NCBI RefSeq assembly: GCF_024346055.1
Contig: NZ_JAGQCH010000001.1
Coordinates: forward strand, 248,001-312,000
Direction: 5' to 3'
Length of the DNA stretch: 64,000 bases
Source of the DNA: Cyanobium sp. Cruz CV13-4-11
GTDB taxonomy: Bacteria > Cyanobacteriota > Cyanobacteriia > PCC-6307 > Cyanobiaceae
In this document: in pieces, positions 26,205 through 34,421 of the stretch
How the letters are laid out: each line of letters starts with the position of its first letter
Position numbering within the stretch: position 1 is the first letter of the stretch
Program-made: the position numbers and the translations under genes
The notes under the pieces: model-generated
Told to the model about the DNA's origin: nothing
Seen by the model: the letters and a program-made list of their open reading frames with translations, nothing else
Database searches by the model: none

Positions 26205-26938
26205 GGGGCCTCCAGCGCCCCGACAGGACGGTGCCAGCTGAGCAGGAAGCGCTCGGGCCAGCTGCGCCGGATGGTGGCGCCGTCGAGGCCGGCCCGGGCC
26301 GCCAGATCCAAGGCTTCGTCCATCCGGAAGGCCCCCTGCACCGAAACGGGGCCATCGAAATGCACGATGGGTGAGCGGCTCAGCAGGCGACAACCCACCC
26401 AGGCCAGTCCATAGCCCAGGGGACTGCGGATCAGGTCGTTCACCAGCAGCAGATGGCGGCAGCGCAGGCCCAGGCGGCGGAGCAGTTCGACGGCGTCAGC
26501 GTCATCCAGATGGTGCAGAAACAGACTGCAGACCATGACGTCGTAATCCACCGGCAGGGGATCCACCAGCACGTCGGCCTGGAAGAAGGTTCCGCCCGAG
26601 GAGCTGCCGGCGGCATGGCGGCTGGCCATGGCCACAGCCTGGGAGCTCAGGTCGCAACCGTCGATCACAACGGCCAGTCCGTGCTTCCGGCAGCGTTCCG
26701 CCAGGGCGATGGTGTTGTCACCACCACCGCAGGCCACATCCAGAATCCGCAGAGGACGGGAGTGGTTCAGGGCGGAGGAAAGTGCCTGGATCGGGGTGAA
26801 CAGGGACCCCACAGCTCCGCTGACGGCATTGATGCGGCGCAGACCTTGAAGGGCTTGCCCATGGGCAGCGGCGTCGATGCCGCTCTGATCCATCCACTCA
26901 GGCTGTCGGTTCCGCTGGCCCAGGGGCTGCCAATGCAT
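26201..26938 (-). CDS. Class I SAM-dependent methyltransferase
   Basis: A 245-residue methyltransferase. Motif I is ILDVACGGGDN (about 65-75), an acidic residue ends strand 2 (VIDGCDLS), and the post-motif region is YDVMVCSLFLHHLDD. A hydrophobic C-terminal segment may contact a lipidic substrate. It heads the three-gene cassette and overlaps the FAD oxidoreductase by 4 bases. It probably O- or C-methylates the polyketide, though this is guesswork from context. The ATG 26938 is preferred over the longer frame. Confidence 0.88.
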   Translation of the reverse strand: MHWQPLGQRNRQPEWMDQSGIDAAAHGQALQGLRRINAVSGAVGSLFTPIQALSSALNHSRPLRILDVACGGGDNTIALAERCRKHGLAVVIDGCDLSSQAVAMASRHAAGSSSGGTFFQADVLVDPLPVDYDVMVCSLFLHHLDDADAVELLRRLGLRCRHLLLVNDLIRSPLGYGLAWVGCRLLSRSPIVHFDGPVSVQGAFRMDEALDLAARAGLDGATIRRSWPERFLLSWHRPVGALEAP

Positions 26939-27054
26939 CGGGGAAGGTCGCTGGGGGTTTGGCTGGTTGGGCTGGCAGGACGGCTTTAACCGTCGTCCCC
27001 TAACTTGTCCTTTCCATCCGTTCGCTGGCCGAGGGGCCATCACTGGACTTGCCG

Positions 27055-28374
27055 ATGCTGTTCGATGGTTTTCTGATTGTCCTTCTGATTCTGATCAACG
27101 GGATCTTTTCTGGTTCGGAGTTGGCCATGATGTCGGCGCGGAGATTGCGCCTTGAGCACCAGGCTGAAGCTGGTGACCCGAAAGCGGAAGTGGCTCTGAA
27201 ACTAATCCGATCCCCCAACGATTTTCTCTCGACGGTGCAGATCGGCATCACATTGATCGGCATCCTCAGTGGCGCCCTGGGCGGCTCACGGGTGGCCGAG
27301 GCGCTGCGGCCGTTCCTGCAGGCCATTCCGCCGCTGCGGGCCTGGGCCGATCCCCTGTCCCTGGGACTCGTGGTCACCGTGATCACATTTCTTTCTCTGG
27401 TGCTGGGGGAGCTGGTGCCCAAGCGCATCGCCCTGAATGACCCGGAGCGCATCGCCTGCCTCGTGGCGCCAGCCATGCGGCGGCTGTCGCGCTGGATGGC
27501 CCCCCTGGCCCACCTGCTGGGCTCCTCCACCGATCGGCTGCTCAGCCTGATGGGCATCGGCGAGCGTGGCGAGCCGGAGATCACTGAAGACGAGATCAGA
27601 ACCCTGCTGCGCAGGGGTACGGAATCAGGCCTGTTCGACGTGGCTGAGCACGCCATGGTCGAGCGGGTGTTTCGCCTGGCGGATCGGCCCGTCAAGGCGA
27701 TCATGACCCCCCGCACCGACATCTGCTGGCTGGATCTCTCTGAGTCTCCCCAGTCCCATCTGGAGCAGGTGATGGCGGAGAGTCACTCCCTGTTTCCGGT
27801 GGCGCGCGACAGCCTCGATGCCTGTGTGGGCGTGGTGCGTGGCCGTACCTTTCTGGCCGCCCAGCTGGGCGAGGGCCCGCGCGACATCGAAGCCTTGCTG
27901 CAGCCACCGCTCTACGTGGGCGAGAGCACCAGGGCCCTGAAGCTGATTGAGCAATTCAGAACCAGCGGGGTTCACATCGCCCTGGTGACCGATGAGTTCG
28001 GCGGCATTGAGGGACTGGTGACCCTCAACGACATGATGGCGGCGATCGTCGGCGATCTTTCCGCCGCCAGGGATCAGGAGGACCCGATGGTCGTCGTTCG
28101 CCAGGATGGATCCTGGCTCCTCGACGGTGCCCTCGATATCGCCGACTTCAAGGATCTGGTTCGCAAAGGACACCTGCCGGAGGAAGTCCGCGGGGGCTAC
28201 CAGACCCTGGGTGGCTTCGTGATGCACCATCTCGAGCACATTCCCAGTTCCGGTGAGGTCTTCGAATGGGAAGACCTCCGCATCGAGGTGGTCGACATGG
28301 ATGGCAACCGGGTCGACAAGCTCCTGGTGAGTCGGCTTGAGGCGTCCTCAGACCGACCCGAAGGGTCGGCCTGA
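27055..28374 (+). CDS. CNNM/CorC-family membrane transporter with CBS pair (HlyC/CorC)
   Basis: A 439-residue protein with the N-terminal CNNM domain (membrane helices about 3-22, 65-80, 100-125), then a cytoplasmic CBS-domain pair (ITEDEIRTLLRRGTESG; MTPRTDICWLDL; FGGIEGLVTLNDMMAAIVGD) and a C-terminal CorC_HlyC domain (DGALDIADF, YQTLGGFVMHHL). The family moves or senses Mg2+ and related cations; the hemolysin name is historical. ATG 27055 is chosen; a TTG two codons earlier is also possible. Its last codons form half of a long palindrome shared with chlP. Confidence 0.92.
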   Translation: MLFDGFLIVLLILINGIFSGSELAMMSARRLRLEHQAEAGDPKAEVALKLIRSPNDFLSTVQIGITLIGILSGALGGSRVAEALRPFLQAIPPLRAWADPLSLGLVVTVITFLSLVLGELVPKRIALNDPERIACLVAPAMRRLSRWMAPLAHLLGSSTDRLLSLMGIGERGEPEITEDEIRTLLRRGTESGLFDVAEHAMVERVFRLADRPVKAIMTPRTDICWLDLSESPQSHLEQVMAESHSLFPVARDSLDACVGVVRGRTFLAAQLGEGPRDIEALLQPPLYVGESTRALKLIEQFRTSGVHIALVTDEFGGIEGLVTLNDMMAAIVGDLSAARDQEDPMVVVRQDGSWLLDGALDIADFKDLVRKGHLPEEVRGGYQTLGGFVMHHLEHIPSSGEVFEWEDLRIEVVDMDGNRVDKLLVSRLEASSDRPEGSA

Positions 28375-28381
28375 GGACGCC
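28341..28381. terminator. Long near-perfect palindrome between convergent CNNM gene and chlP
   Basis: GGCGTCCTCAG at 28341-28351 pairs with CTGAGGACGCC at 28371-28381, and CCGACCC (28353-28359) with GGGTCGG (28363-28369), leaving one A/C mismatch and a GAA loop. That is 18 paired positions in 41 bases. It includes the CNNM stop codon and touches the chlP stop. A bidirectional, factor-independent-like hairpin or exonuclease block is likely, but no T-run flanks it on either strand. Confidence 0.65.
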
Positions 28382-28382
28382 A

Positions 28383-29774
28383 TCACTTGGCCACCAGTTC
28401 CGGTTCCTTGGCGGAATCGCTGCCGGCCTGGGGATCGGCGGGTGCCGTGGCGGCATGAACGCCCGCAGGCTTCATCGAGGAACGCGGCTCTGCGGCCAGG
28501 AAAATCGCTTCCGCCTCCTCGGCTGAACGCACGGCACTGGGCACCGGCTTGTAGCCGGCCGGGGCGAGGGCCTGGCCGCGCAGCACCGCACCAAGGGTGA
28601 GAACGGTCAGCTTGATCTGCTGCCAGGGGTTCATCGCCACCACCCGCTTGTAGAGGTAGCTGTCGAAGGTGAGGCGCTGGACGTCCTTGTCATCGCACAT
28701 CTCGACGAACGCTTCGCGGGCGGCATCGTTGCTGTAGAAGATGTTCTGCAGCAGTTCCAGCACCTTGTAGGTGGCGCCGTACTTGCGGTCCCACTTGCGG
28801 ATGTACACCTTCAGGTCCTTCTCGGTGGGGATCTTTGTTCCACCGGCGCTGGCGGCCACGATCTCCTCGGCGCACATGCGGCCACTCTTGGCAGCGAAAT
28901 AGATGCCTTCGCCGGAGCTCTTGGTGACGTAACCGGCCGCATCGCCCACCAGGGCCATGCGACCCACCACCCGCCGGGGGCGGGGATGTTCGGGAATCGG
29001 GTGCGCTTCCACCTTGATCACCTCGCCGCGCAGCAGCCGGCGGCTGGCCCGGGCGCGAATGCCCTTCTGGAGGCCCTTGATCAGCGACTGGTTGGCCTGC
29101 ATCGTGCCGGTGCCCACGGCCACGTGGTCGTACTTGGGGAAGACCCAGGCGTAGAAATCAGGCGAGACATCGGTGCCGACGTACATCTCGGCCAGATCCT
29201 CGTAGTAGGCCATCTCCTCGGCGGGCAGGCGGATGCGCTCCTGGAAGGCGATGGCCACGTTGTAATCGCCCGCATCCATGGCCTTGGCCACCCGGCTGTT
29301 GGCGCCGTCGGCCCCGACGATCAGGTCCACCTCGAGGGTCTTCAGCTCGCCAGTGGGGCCGCCGGAGGAATAATCGGCGTAGTGGAGGGTGTACGGGCCC
29401 TGGCGATGGCTACCGGTGTCGATGCTTTGCACCAGGCCGTTGACCAGGTGGGCACCCAGTTCGGCGGCCCTGTTACGCAGGTAACCGTCGAGCACTTCCC
29501 GACGGCACATGCCGATGTACTCGTTGCTGTTCTCCAGGTGGATGTCCACCTCCCTGTTGGAGGGGGAGATCATCCGCATGTTCCGCACCTTGCGGTCGAT
29601 GATGGATTCGGGCAGATCGAACTCCTCCACCATGCAGAGGGGGATCGCGCCGCCACAGGGTTTGGCATTGTCGAGCTTGCGCTCGAACAGCCAGGTCTGG
29701 ATGCCTGCCTTGGCGAGAACTTCCGCAGCACAGGAACCGCTGGGGCCGCCGCCCACGACTGCCACTCGCAACAT
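28383..29774 (-). CDS. chlP: Geranylgeranyl reductase
   Basis: A 463-residue flavoenzyme that reduces geranylgeranyl groups to phytyl for chlorophyll a, tocopherol and phylloquinone. The N-terminal FAD fold is VAVVGGGPSGSCAAEVL, then PCGGAIPLCMVEEF, LIVGADGANSRVAK, and ALVGDAAGYVTKSSGEGIYFA. The C-terminal FYSNDAAREAFVEMCDD and MNPWQQIKLTVLTLG are typical of ChlP. The tail carries an extra ~35-residue Ala/Pro-rich end. ATG 29774 is chosen; upstream open frame lacks homology. Convergent with the CNNM gene. Confidence 0.97.
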   Translation of the reverse strand: MLRVAVVGGGPSGSCAAEVLAKAGIQTWLFERKLDNAKPCGGAIPLCMVEEFDLPESIIDRKVRNMRMISPSNREVDIHLENSNEYIGMCRREVLDGYLRNRAAELGAHLVNGLVQSIDTGSHRQGPYTLHYADYSSGGPTGELKTLEVDLIVGADGANSRVAKAMDAGDYNVAIAFQERIRLPAEEMAYYEDLAEMYVGTDVSPDFYAWVFPKYDHVAVGTGTMQANQSLIKGLQKGIRARASRRLLRGEVIKVEAHPIPEHPRPRRVVGRMALVGDAAGYVTKSSGEGIYFAAKSGRMCAEEIVAASAGGTKIPTEKDLKVYIRKWDRKYGATYKVLELLQNIFYSNDAAREAFVEMCDDKDVQRLTFDSYLYKRVVAMNPWQQIKLTVLTLGAVLRGQALAPAGYKPVPSAVRSAEEAEAIFLAAEPRSSMKPAGVHAATAPADPQAGSDSAKEPELVAK

Positions 29775-29934
29775 CTTGAAACCTGCTCTGCCATTGGGAT
29801 GTCGGGTGGAAGCTAACACCGCCATGCGGGTAACCGCCCGGTAGAAAAACCACAGAAATGCCCCCCGCCTAAGATTTGTTGAGGCTTGCAGCTGTGGGAG
29901 TGTCCGCCCAACACCTCGGTGATGCCACTCGGTG

Positions 29935-30648
29935 ATGCCCCTCGACGATGACGTCCCGCTGGCCAGGCGCACCACGCCCCGTCCCCGCCGGCAGCCCTCC
30001 CTCCCCAAGCGTCTGGCCCAGGTCCTGCTTAGCGGCGCCCTGCTGGCCGGTGGCGCCGTGCTGCTGCTGATCGGGCCGCTGCGCCCCCTGATCACCCCCG
30101 TCCCCGTGGCGGGTCTGGCCGCCCGGCTCGGGCCAGATGGGCGCTTGCTTGGCCATTTCCCCTACCCCGAAGCCAGGCCCGAGGAACTGGTGGCGATCGC
30201 CCCGGGTCTGCTGTTGCAACCGGAGGCGGCCCGTGCCCTGGAGGCCATGCGGACTGCGGCTGAGGCGGACGGCATCAGCCTCACCGTCCTCAGCGCCTAT
30301 CGCGGCGTTGAGCTGCAGAAGCAGCTGTTCTTTGATGTCAAGGCCGAGCGCAACCAGACCTCCGCTGATCGGGCCCGGGTGAGCGCCCCACCGGGCTTCT
30401 CAGAGCACAGCACGGGCTATGCGGTCGACCTGGGCGACAGCCGTCTGCCGGCTTCCAATCTGATGGAGAGCTTCGAGAGCACCGACGCCTACCGCTGGCT
30501 GGATCGTCATGCCGCCCGCTTTCACTTCGTGCGCTCCTTTCCCAAGGGCAACCGCCAGGGGGTGATCTATGAACCCTGGCACTGGCGCTTCGAAGGATCC
30601 ACCGAAGCCCTGGAGATGTTTGAGCCGGCCCAGCGGCTGGCCCGCTGA
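29935..30648 (+). CDS. VanY-like D,D-carboxypeptidase (M15B family)
   Basis: A 237-residue zinc peptidase with an N-terminal membrane/signal helix (about 30-47, VLLSGALLAGGAVLLLIG). The catalytic domain shows SAYRG, HSTGYAVDLGD (zinc His/Asp) and EPWHWRFEG (catalytic Glu and zinc His). It should trim D-alanine from peptidoglycan in the periplasm. The start could be the GTG at 29932 or the ATG at 29935. Just before it is a tandem copy of CGGTGATGCC (in 29918-29940), which leaves out-of-frame start-like codons. This is the second M15 enzyme in the window. Confidence 0.9.
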   Translation: MPLDDDVPLARRTTPRPRRQPSLPKRLAQVLLSGALLAGGAVLLLIGPLRPLITPVPVAGLAARLGPDGRLLGHFPYPEARPEELVAIAPGLLLQPEAARALEAMRTAAEADGISLTVLSAYRGVELQKQLFFDVKAERNQTSADRARVSAPPGFSEHSTGYAVDLGDSRLPASNLMESFESTDAYRWLDRHAARFHFVRSFPKGNRQGVIYEPWHWRFEGSTEALEMFEPAQRLAR

Positions 30649-30957
30649 GGCGCAGGGTTCGGAGACCCGTCGCCTGTGTGCCTGGAGGGGGTGGGAGTAG
30701 GATAAAGATTCGCTTCAACGTTCGCCACATGTCCAATCGGGCCGGCGCGGCAGGGTTTCACCGAAAACCCTGACGAAGCGTCAGAGCGCCGGTTGGCCCC
30801 ATCATCAGTGGCCCGTTTTCAGCGGTCCCTCTTTCAGGCTCGTTGGCAGCGACATGCCTTCTTCGTCTCGCCATCAACGTCTCGTTTCCCTGGAAACGAC
30901 CAGCGTCGATTCGATTCCGTTGAATCCTTTCCCTTACCTTCACAGGACGACATCCCC
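30649..30957 (+). promoter_or_regulatory. 309-base non-coding region and structured leader upstream of typA
   Basis: No convincing gene. Between 30738 and 30799 three inverted repeats nest: an outer CCGGCGC/GCGCCGG (30742-30748 with 30786-30792), an inner hairpin CAGGGTTT/AAACCCTG (30751-30758 with 30765-30772), and TGACG/CGTCA (30771-30775 with 30779-30783). The outer helix encloses the other two, so a three-way junction is possible. The element is about 160 bases before the typA start. A 14-codon mini-ORF (ATG 30729 to TGA 30773) runs through it. A leader RNA, attenuator or short ncRNA is plausible. I do not recognise a known class. Confidence 0.4.
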
Positions 30958-32766
30958 ATGAGCGGCGAGATCAAAGGCGCCCCGATACGCAATATCGCGA
31001 TCATTGCCCACGTCGACCACGGCAAGACCACTCTGGTGGATGCCCTCCTCGAGCAGTCCGGCATCTTCCGCGAAGGCGAAGCGGTGCCCACGTGCGTGAT
31101 GGATTCCAACGATCTGGAGCGGGAGAGGGGGATCACGATTCTCTCCAAGAACACCGCTGTTGATTACAACGGCATTCGCATCAACATCGTCGACACCCCC
31201 GGTCACTCCGATTTCGGCGGTGAAGTGGAGCGGGTGCTCGGCATGGTCGACGGCTGTCTGCTGATCGTAGACGCCAACGAAGGCCCCATGCCCCAGACCC
31301 GTTTCGTGCTCAAGAAGGCCCTGGAAAAGGGGCTGCGGCCGATCGTCTTCGTCAACAAGATTGACCGGGCCAGGGTCGACCCCGAGCAGGCTGTGGACAA
31401 GGTTCTGGACCTGTTCCTTGAGCTCGGTGCCGACGACGACCAGTGCGATTTCACCTACCTGTTCGGTAGCGGCATGGCTGGGTATGCCAAGCCCGACATG
31501 GCCACCGAAAGCGACAACATGAAGCCGCTGTTCGATGCCATCCTGCGGCACGTTCCGCCGCCGGTGGGGGATCCCACCAAACCCCTGCAGTTGCAGGTAA
31601 CCACCCTCGATTATTCCGATTTCCTCGGCCGGATCATGATCGGCCGGGTGCACAACGGCACCATCGTCGGTGGTCAGAGCGTCGCCCTGATCCGCGATGA
31701 CGGCAGCATCAAGCGCGGCCGTATCAGCAAGCTGCTCGGCTTCCAGGGTCTGCAGCGGGTGGAGATCCCCGAGGCCCGGGCCGGAGATCTGGTGGCCGTG
31801 GCCGGTTTCGACGAGGTCAACATCGGCGAGACGATCGCCTGTCCCGATCACCCCGAGGCCCTGCCGCTGATCAAGGTGGACGAACCCACCCTGCAGATGA
31901 CCTTCGTCGTCAACGATTCGCCGTTCGCCGGCAAGGAGGGCAAGTTCGTCACCAGCCGTCAGCTGCGCGATCGCCTGCAGCGGGAACTGCTCACCAACGT
32001 GGCCCTGCGGGTCGAGGACACCGACTCCCCCGACCGCTTCTCCGTCTGCGGACGGGGTGAGCTGCACCTGGGCATCCTCATCGAGACGATGCGTCGTGAG
32101 GGCTTCGAGTTCCAGGTGTCCCAGCCCCAGGTGATTTTCCGCACCATCGACGGCACGCCCCACGAACCGTTCGAAACCCTGGTGATGGATGTGCCCGAGG
32201 AGGCGGTGGGCAGCTGCATCGAGAAGCTGGGCACCCGCAAGGGCGAAATGCAGAACATGGAGGCCACCAGTGATGGGCGCACCCAGCTGGAGTTCGTGGT
32301 GCCGTCCCGGGGCCTGATCGGCTTCCGGGGTGAGTTCATCCGCGCCAGCCGCGGCGAAGGCATCATGAGCCACTCCTTCCTCGATTACCGCCCCATGCAG
32401 GGGGACTTCGACGCTCGCCGCAATGGCGTTCTGATCGCTTTCGAGGAGGGCACCGCCACCTTCTATGCCCTCAAGGGCGCCGAAGACCGGGGCCAGTTCT
32501 TCATCACCCCCGGCACCAAGGTGTACAAGGGGATGATCGTCGGCGAGCACAACCGTCCGCCCGATCTGGAACTGAACGTCTGCAAGGCCAAACAGGTCAC
32601 CAACATCCGCTCAGCCGGTGCCGAAGTCCTCGACACCCTGCAGTCCCCCATCCAGATGACCCTGGAGCGGGCCCTGGAATACATCGGTCCCGACGAGATG
32701 CTGGAGGTCACGCCCGAGTCGATCCGGCTGCGCAAGCTGGCGGTGAAGAAGCCCGCCAAGCGTTGA
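30958..32766 (+). CDS. typA: Translational GTPase TypA/BipA
   Basis: A 602-residue ribosome-binding GTPase of the EF-G superfamily, used in stress and cold growth and 50S assembly. G1 [11 protein letters not shown]2 RGITI, G3 [13 protein letters not shown] and G4 NKID are intact, followed by the beta-barrel domain, an EF-G-like domain III and the TypA-specific C-terminal domain ending KKPAKR. The start at 30958 ([21 protein letters not shown]) fits the family; upstream open frame is shadow. The stop overlaps the TTG of the next gene by 4 bases. Confidence 0.98.
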   Translation: MSGEIKGAPIRNIAIIAHVDHGKTTLVDALLEQSGIFREGEAVPTCVMDSNDLERERGITILSKNTAVDYNGIRINIVDTPGHSDFGGEVERVLGMVDGCLLIVDANEGPMPQTRFVLKKALEKGLRPIVFVNKIDRARVDPEQAVDKVLDLFLELGADDDQCDFTYLFGSGMAGYAKPDMATESDNMKPLFDAILRHVPPPVGDPTKPLQLQVTTLDYSDFLGRIMIGRVHNGTIVGGQSVALIRDDGSIKRGRISKLLGFQGLQRVEIPEARAGDLVAVAGFDEVNIGETIACPDHPEALPLIKVDEPTLQMTFVVNDSPFAGKEGKFVTSRQLRDRLQRELLTNVALRVEDTDSPDRFSVCGRGELHLGILIETMRREGFEFQVSQPQVIFRTIDGTPHEPFETLVMDVPEEAVGSCIEKLGTRKGEMQNMEATSDGRTQLEFVVPSRGLIGFRGEFIRASRGEGIMSHSFLDYRPMQGDFDARRNGVLIAFEEGTATFYALKGAEDRGQFFITPGTKVYKGMIVGEHNRPPDLELNVCKAKQVTNIRSAGAEVLDTLQSPIQMTLERALEYIGPDEMLEVTPESIRLRKLAVKKPAKR

Positions 32767-33179
32767 GCGGCGGCCCTGGCCCCGTTGATGAGGAAACCCT
32801 GCTGCAGACCGACCCACGCCTGCGGCAGGCGGTGGCGGACTTCAATGCCGCCGATTGGTACGCCTGCCACGATGGCTTCGAGGCTTTGTGGCACGAGACC
32901 CAGGGGCCCATGCGACCGGTCCTGCAGGGCCTGCTGCAGATCGCCGTGGCTGAACTCCACCTGGAGAGGGACAACCGGCGGGGCGCCACGGTGCTGATGG
33001 GGGAGGGTCTCGGACGGCTGCGCCGCTGCGACGACGACGCCCTCGGCCTGGCCCTGGCCCCCCTGCGCCAGCTGGCTGCCGAACGCCTCAGCGCCCTGCA
33101 GCAGCAAGGCGATGTGCGGTCCCTGCCCCTGCCGCGCCTGGAACTGGCGCGAGCCGTGGGCACGTCGCCGGTACATTGA
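32763..33179 (+). CDS. DUF309-family protein
   Basis: A 138-residue helical protein with the DUF309 signature: AVADFNAADWYACHDGFEALWHETQGPMRPVLQGLLQIAVAELHLER. The buried His/Glu-rich helical pairs are conserved in cyanobacteria and chloroplasts, but the function is unknown. It starts at a TTG (32763) overlapping the typA stop, so it is co-translated with typA, and is followed 28 bases later by lptA. Confidence 0.85.
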   Translation: MSGGPGPVDEETLLQTDPRLRQAVADFNAADWYACHDGFEALWHETQGPMRPVLQGLLQIAVAELHLERDNRRGATVLMGEGLGRLRRCDDDALGLALAPLRQLAAERLSALQQQGDVRSLPLPRLELARAVGTSPVH

Positions 33180-33207
33180 GCACACTCAAGGCCTTAACGT
33201 TTTCACC

Positions 33208-33696
33208 TTGACCCTGCCCCCTCGCCCCCTGTTGTTCGTGCTCGCCGCGGGGCTCGCCGCCGCGGCCCTGCAGGTGATTCCGACGCGTCCTGTCGCGGCC
33301 CAGGCACCAGCAGACACGGCCCAGGCCCCCAGGACGAAAGCAGCCGCCACGGGCATGGTCACGATCGAATCCGACCAGCAGCAGGCTGACAACCAGAACG
33401 GCATCGTCACCGCCACGGGCAATGTGCGCATCGTCTACGCCGACCGCGGCATGACGGCCACCTCGCGCCAGGCCCAGTACTTCAGCAATGAAGGGCGCCT
33501 GGTGCTCACCGGCGACGTCGACGTGATCGACACGGACGGCCAGCGCCTGCGGGCCGAGCGGCTGGTGTATCTGCTGGACAGCGAACGCATGGTGGCGGAA
33601 CCGCCGGCCGGCAAACAGGTCTTCAGCAAGTTCCGTCTGCAGCAGCAGGGCAGCGCCAAGCCTGCCCAGGCCAAGCCTGCCATCTCCAAGCCGTGA
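33208..33696 (+). CDS. lptA: LptA/OstA-like periplasmic lipopolysaccharide transport protein
   Basis: A 162-residue protein with a signal peptide (LLFVLAAGLAAAALQVIP) and the OstA/LptA beta-jellyroll repeats: ITIESDQQQADNQNGIVTATGNVRIVYADRGMTATSRQAQYF. The family bridges lipopolysaccharide from LptC to the outer membrane. TTG 33208 is the best start because it precedes the signal peptide; the open frame upstream lies over the DUF309 gene. The Lys/Ala/Pro-rich tail is low complexity. It precedes lptB with a 4-base overlap. Confidence 0.86.
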   Translation: MTLPPRPLLFVLAAGLAAAALQVIPTRPVAAQAPADTAQAPRTKAAATGMVTIESDQQQADNQNGIVTATGNVRIVYADRGMTATSRQAQYFSNEGRLVLTGDVDVIDTDGQRLRAERLVYLLDSERMVAEPPAGKQVFSKFRLQQQGSAKPAQAKPAISKP

Positions 33697-34421
33697 GCCT
33701 GGTACTGGAGAGGGTGGCCATCACCCTCGCAGGACGTTCCCTGGTGAGCGATGTGAGCCTGGATCTCCATCCCGGTGAGGTGGTGGGGCTCCTGGGCCCG
33801 AACGGGGCCGGCAAGACGACCACCTTCAACCTGATCACCGGGCTGCTCAGGCCCGACTGCGGCGAGGTGCTGCTCGATGGGGAGTCCGTCACCCATCTGC
33901 CGATGCCCCGCCGCGCCAGGCTGGGCATCGGCTACCTCCCCCAGGAGGCGAGTGTGTTCCGCCAGCTCAGCGTTCGCGACAACCTGATGCTGGCCCTCCA
34001 GGAGAGCGGCTCGGATCCGGCCGGGCGTCGCCAGCGGCTCGATGAGCTGATCGCCGACTTCCATCTGGGCAGCTTTCAGCACCGCCCCGGCTACCAGCTC
34101 TCCGGTGGCGAACGGCGCCGGTGCGAGGTGGCCAGGGCCCTGGCGGTGGGGAACAAGGGTCCCCGCTACCTGCTGCTCGATGAACCCTTCGCCGGGGTGG
34201 ATCCCATGGCCGTGGCCGACCTCCAGGCCCTGATCGACACCCTGCGCCATCGTCGGATGGGGGTGCTGATCACCGACCACAACGTGAGGGAGACCCTGGC
34301 GATCACGGACCGGGCCTACATCCTTGCCGATGGCAGGATTCTGGCGTCCGGTCCTTCCCTGTCGGTGGCCAACGATCCTTTGGTGCGGCGTCACTACCTC
34401 GGCGAGGGCTTTCAGCTTTGA
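33693..34421 (+). CDS. lptB: LptB-type LPS export ATPase
   Basis: A 242-residue ABC ATPase with Walker A GPNGAGKTT, signature LSGGERRRCEVARAL and Walker B LLLDEPFAGVDP, and the LptB-type segment YLPQEASVFRQLSVRDNLML. It energises lipopolysaccharide extraction from the inner membrane with LptFG and LptC. A GTG start at 33693 overlaps the lptA stop; the 3' end overlaps the following permease gene by 4 bases. This ties lptA-lptB-lptF/G together. Confidence 0.95.
   Translation: MSLVLERVAITLAGRSLVSDVSLDLHPGEVVGLLGPNGAGKTTTFNLITGLLRPDCGEVLLDGESVTHLPMPRRARLGIGYLPQEASVFRQLSVRDNLMLALQESGSDPAGRRQRLDELIADFHLGSFQHRPGYQLSGGERRRCEVARALAVGNKGPRYLLLDEPFAGVDPMAVADLQALIDTLRHRRMGVLITDHNVRETLAITDRAYILADGRILASGPSLSVANDPLVRRHYLGEGFQL

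Noticed and set aside
27001-27054. Riboswitch or metal-responsive leader before the CNNM gene
   Set aside because: The gap is about 116 bases and I found no recognisable paired elements or Mg-sensor motifs.
33112-33207. Longer N-terminus for LptA starting at 33112
   Set aside because: That stretch is the out-of-frame end of the DUF309 gene; the signal peptide begins at the TTG at 33208.
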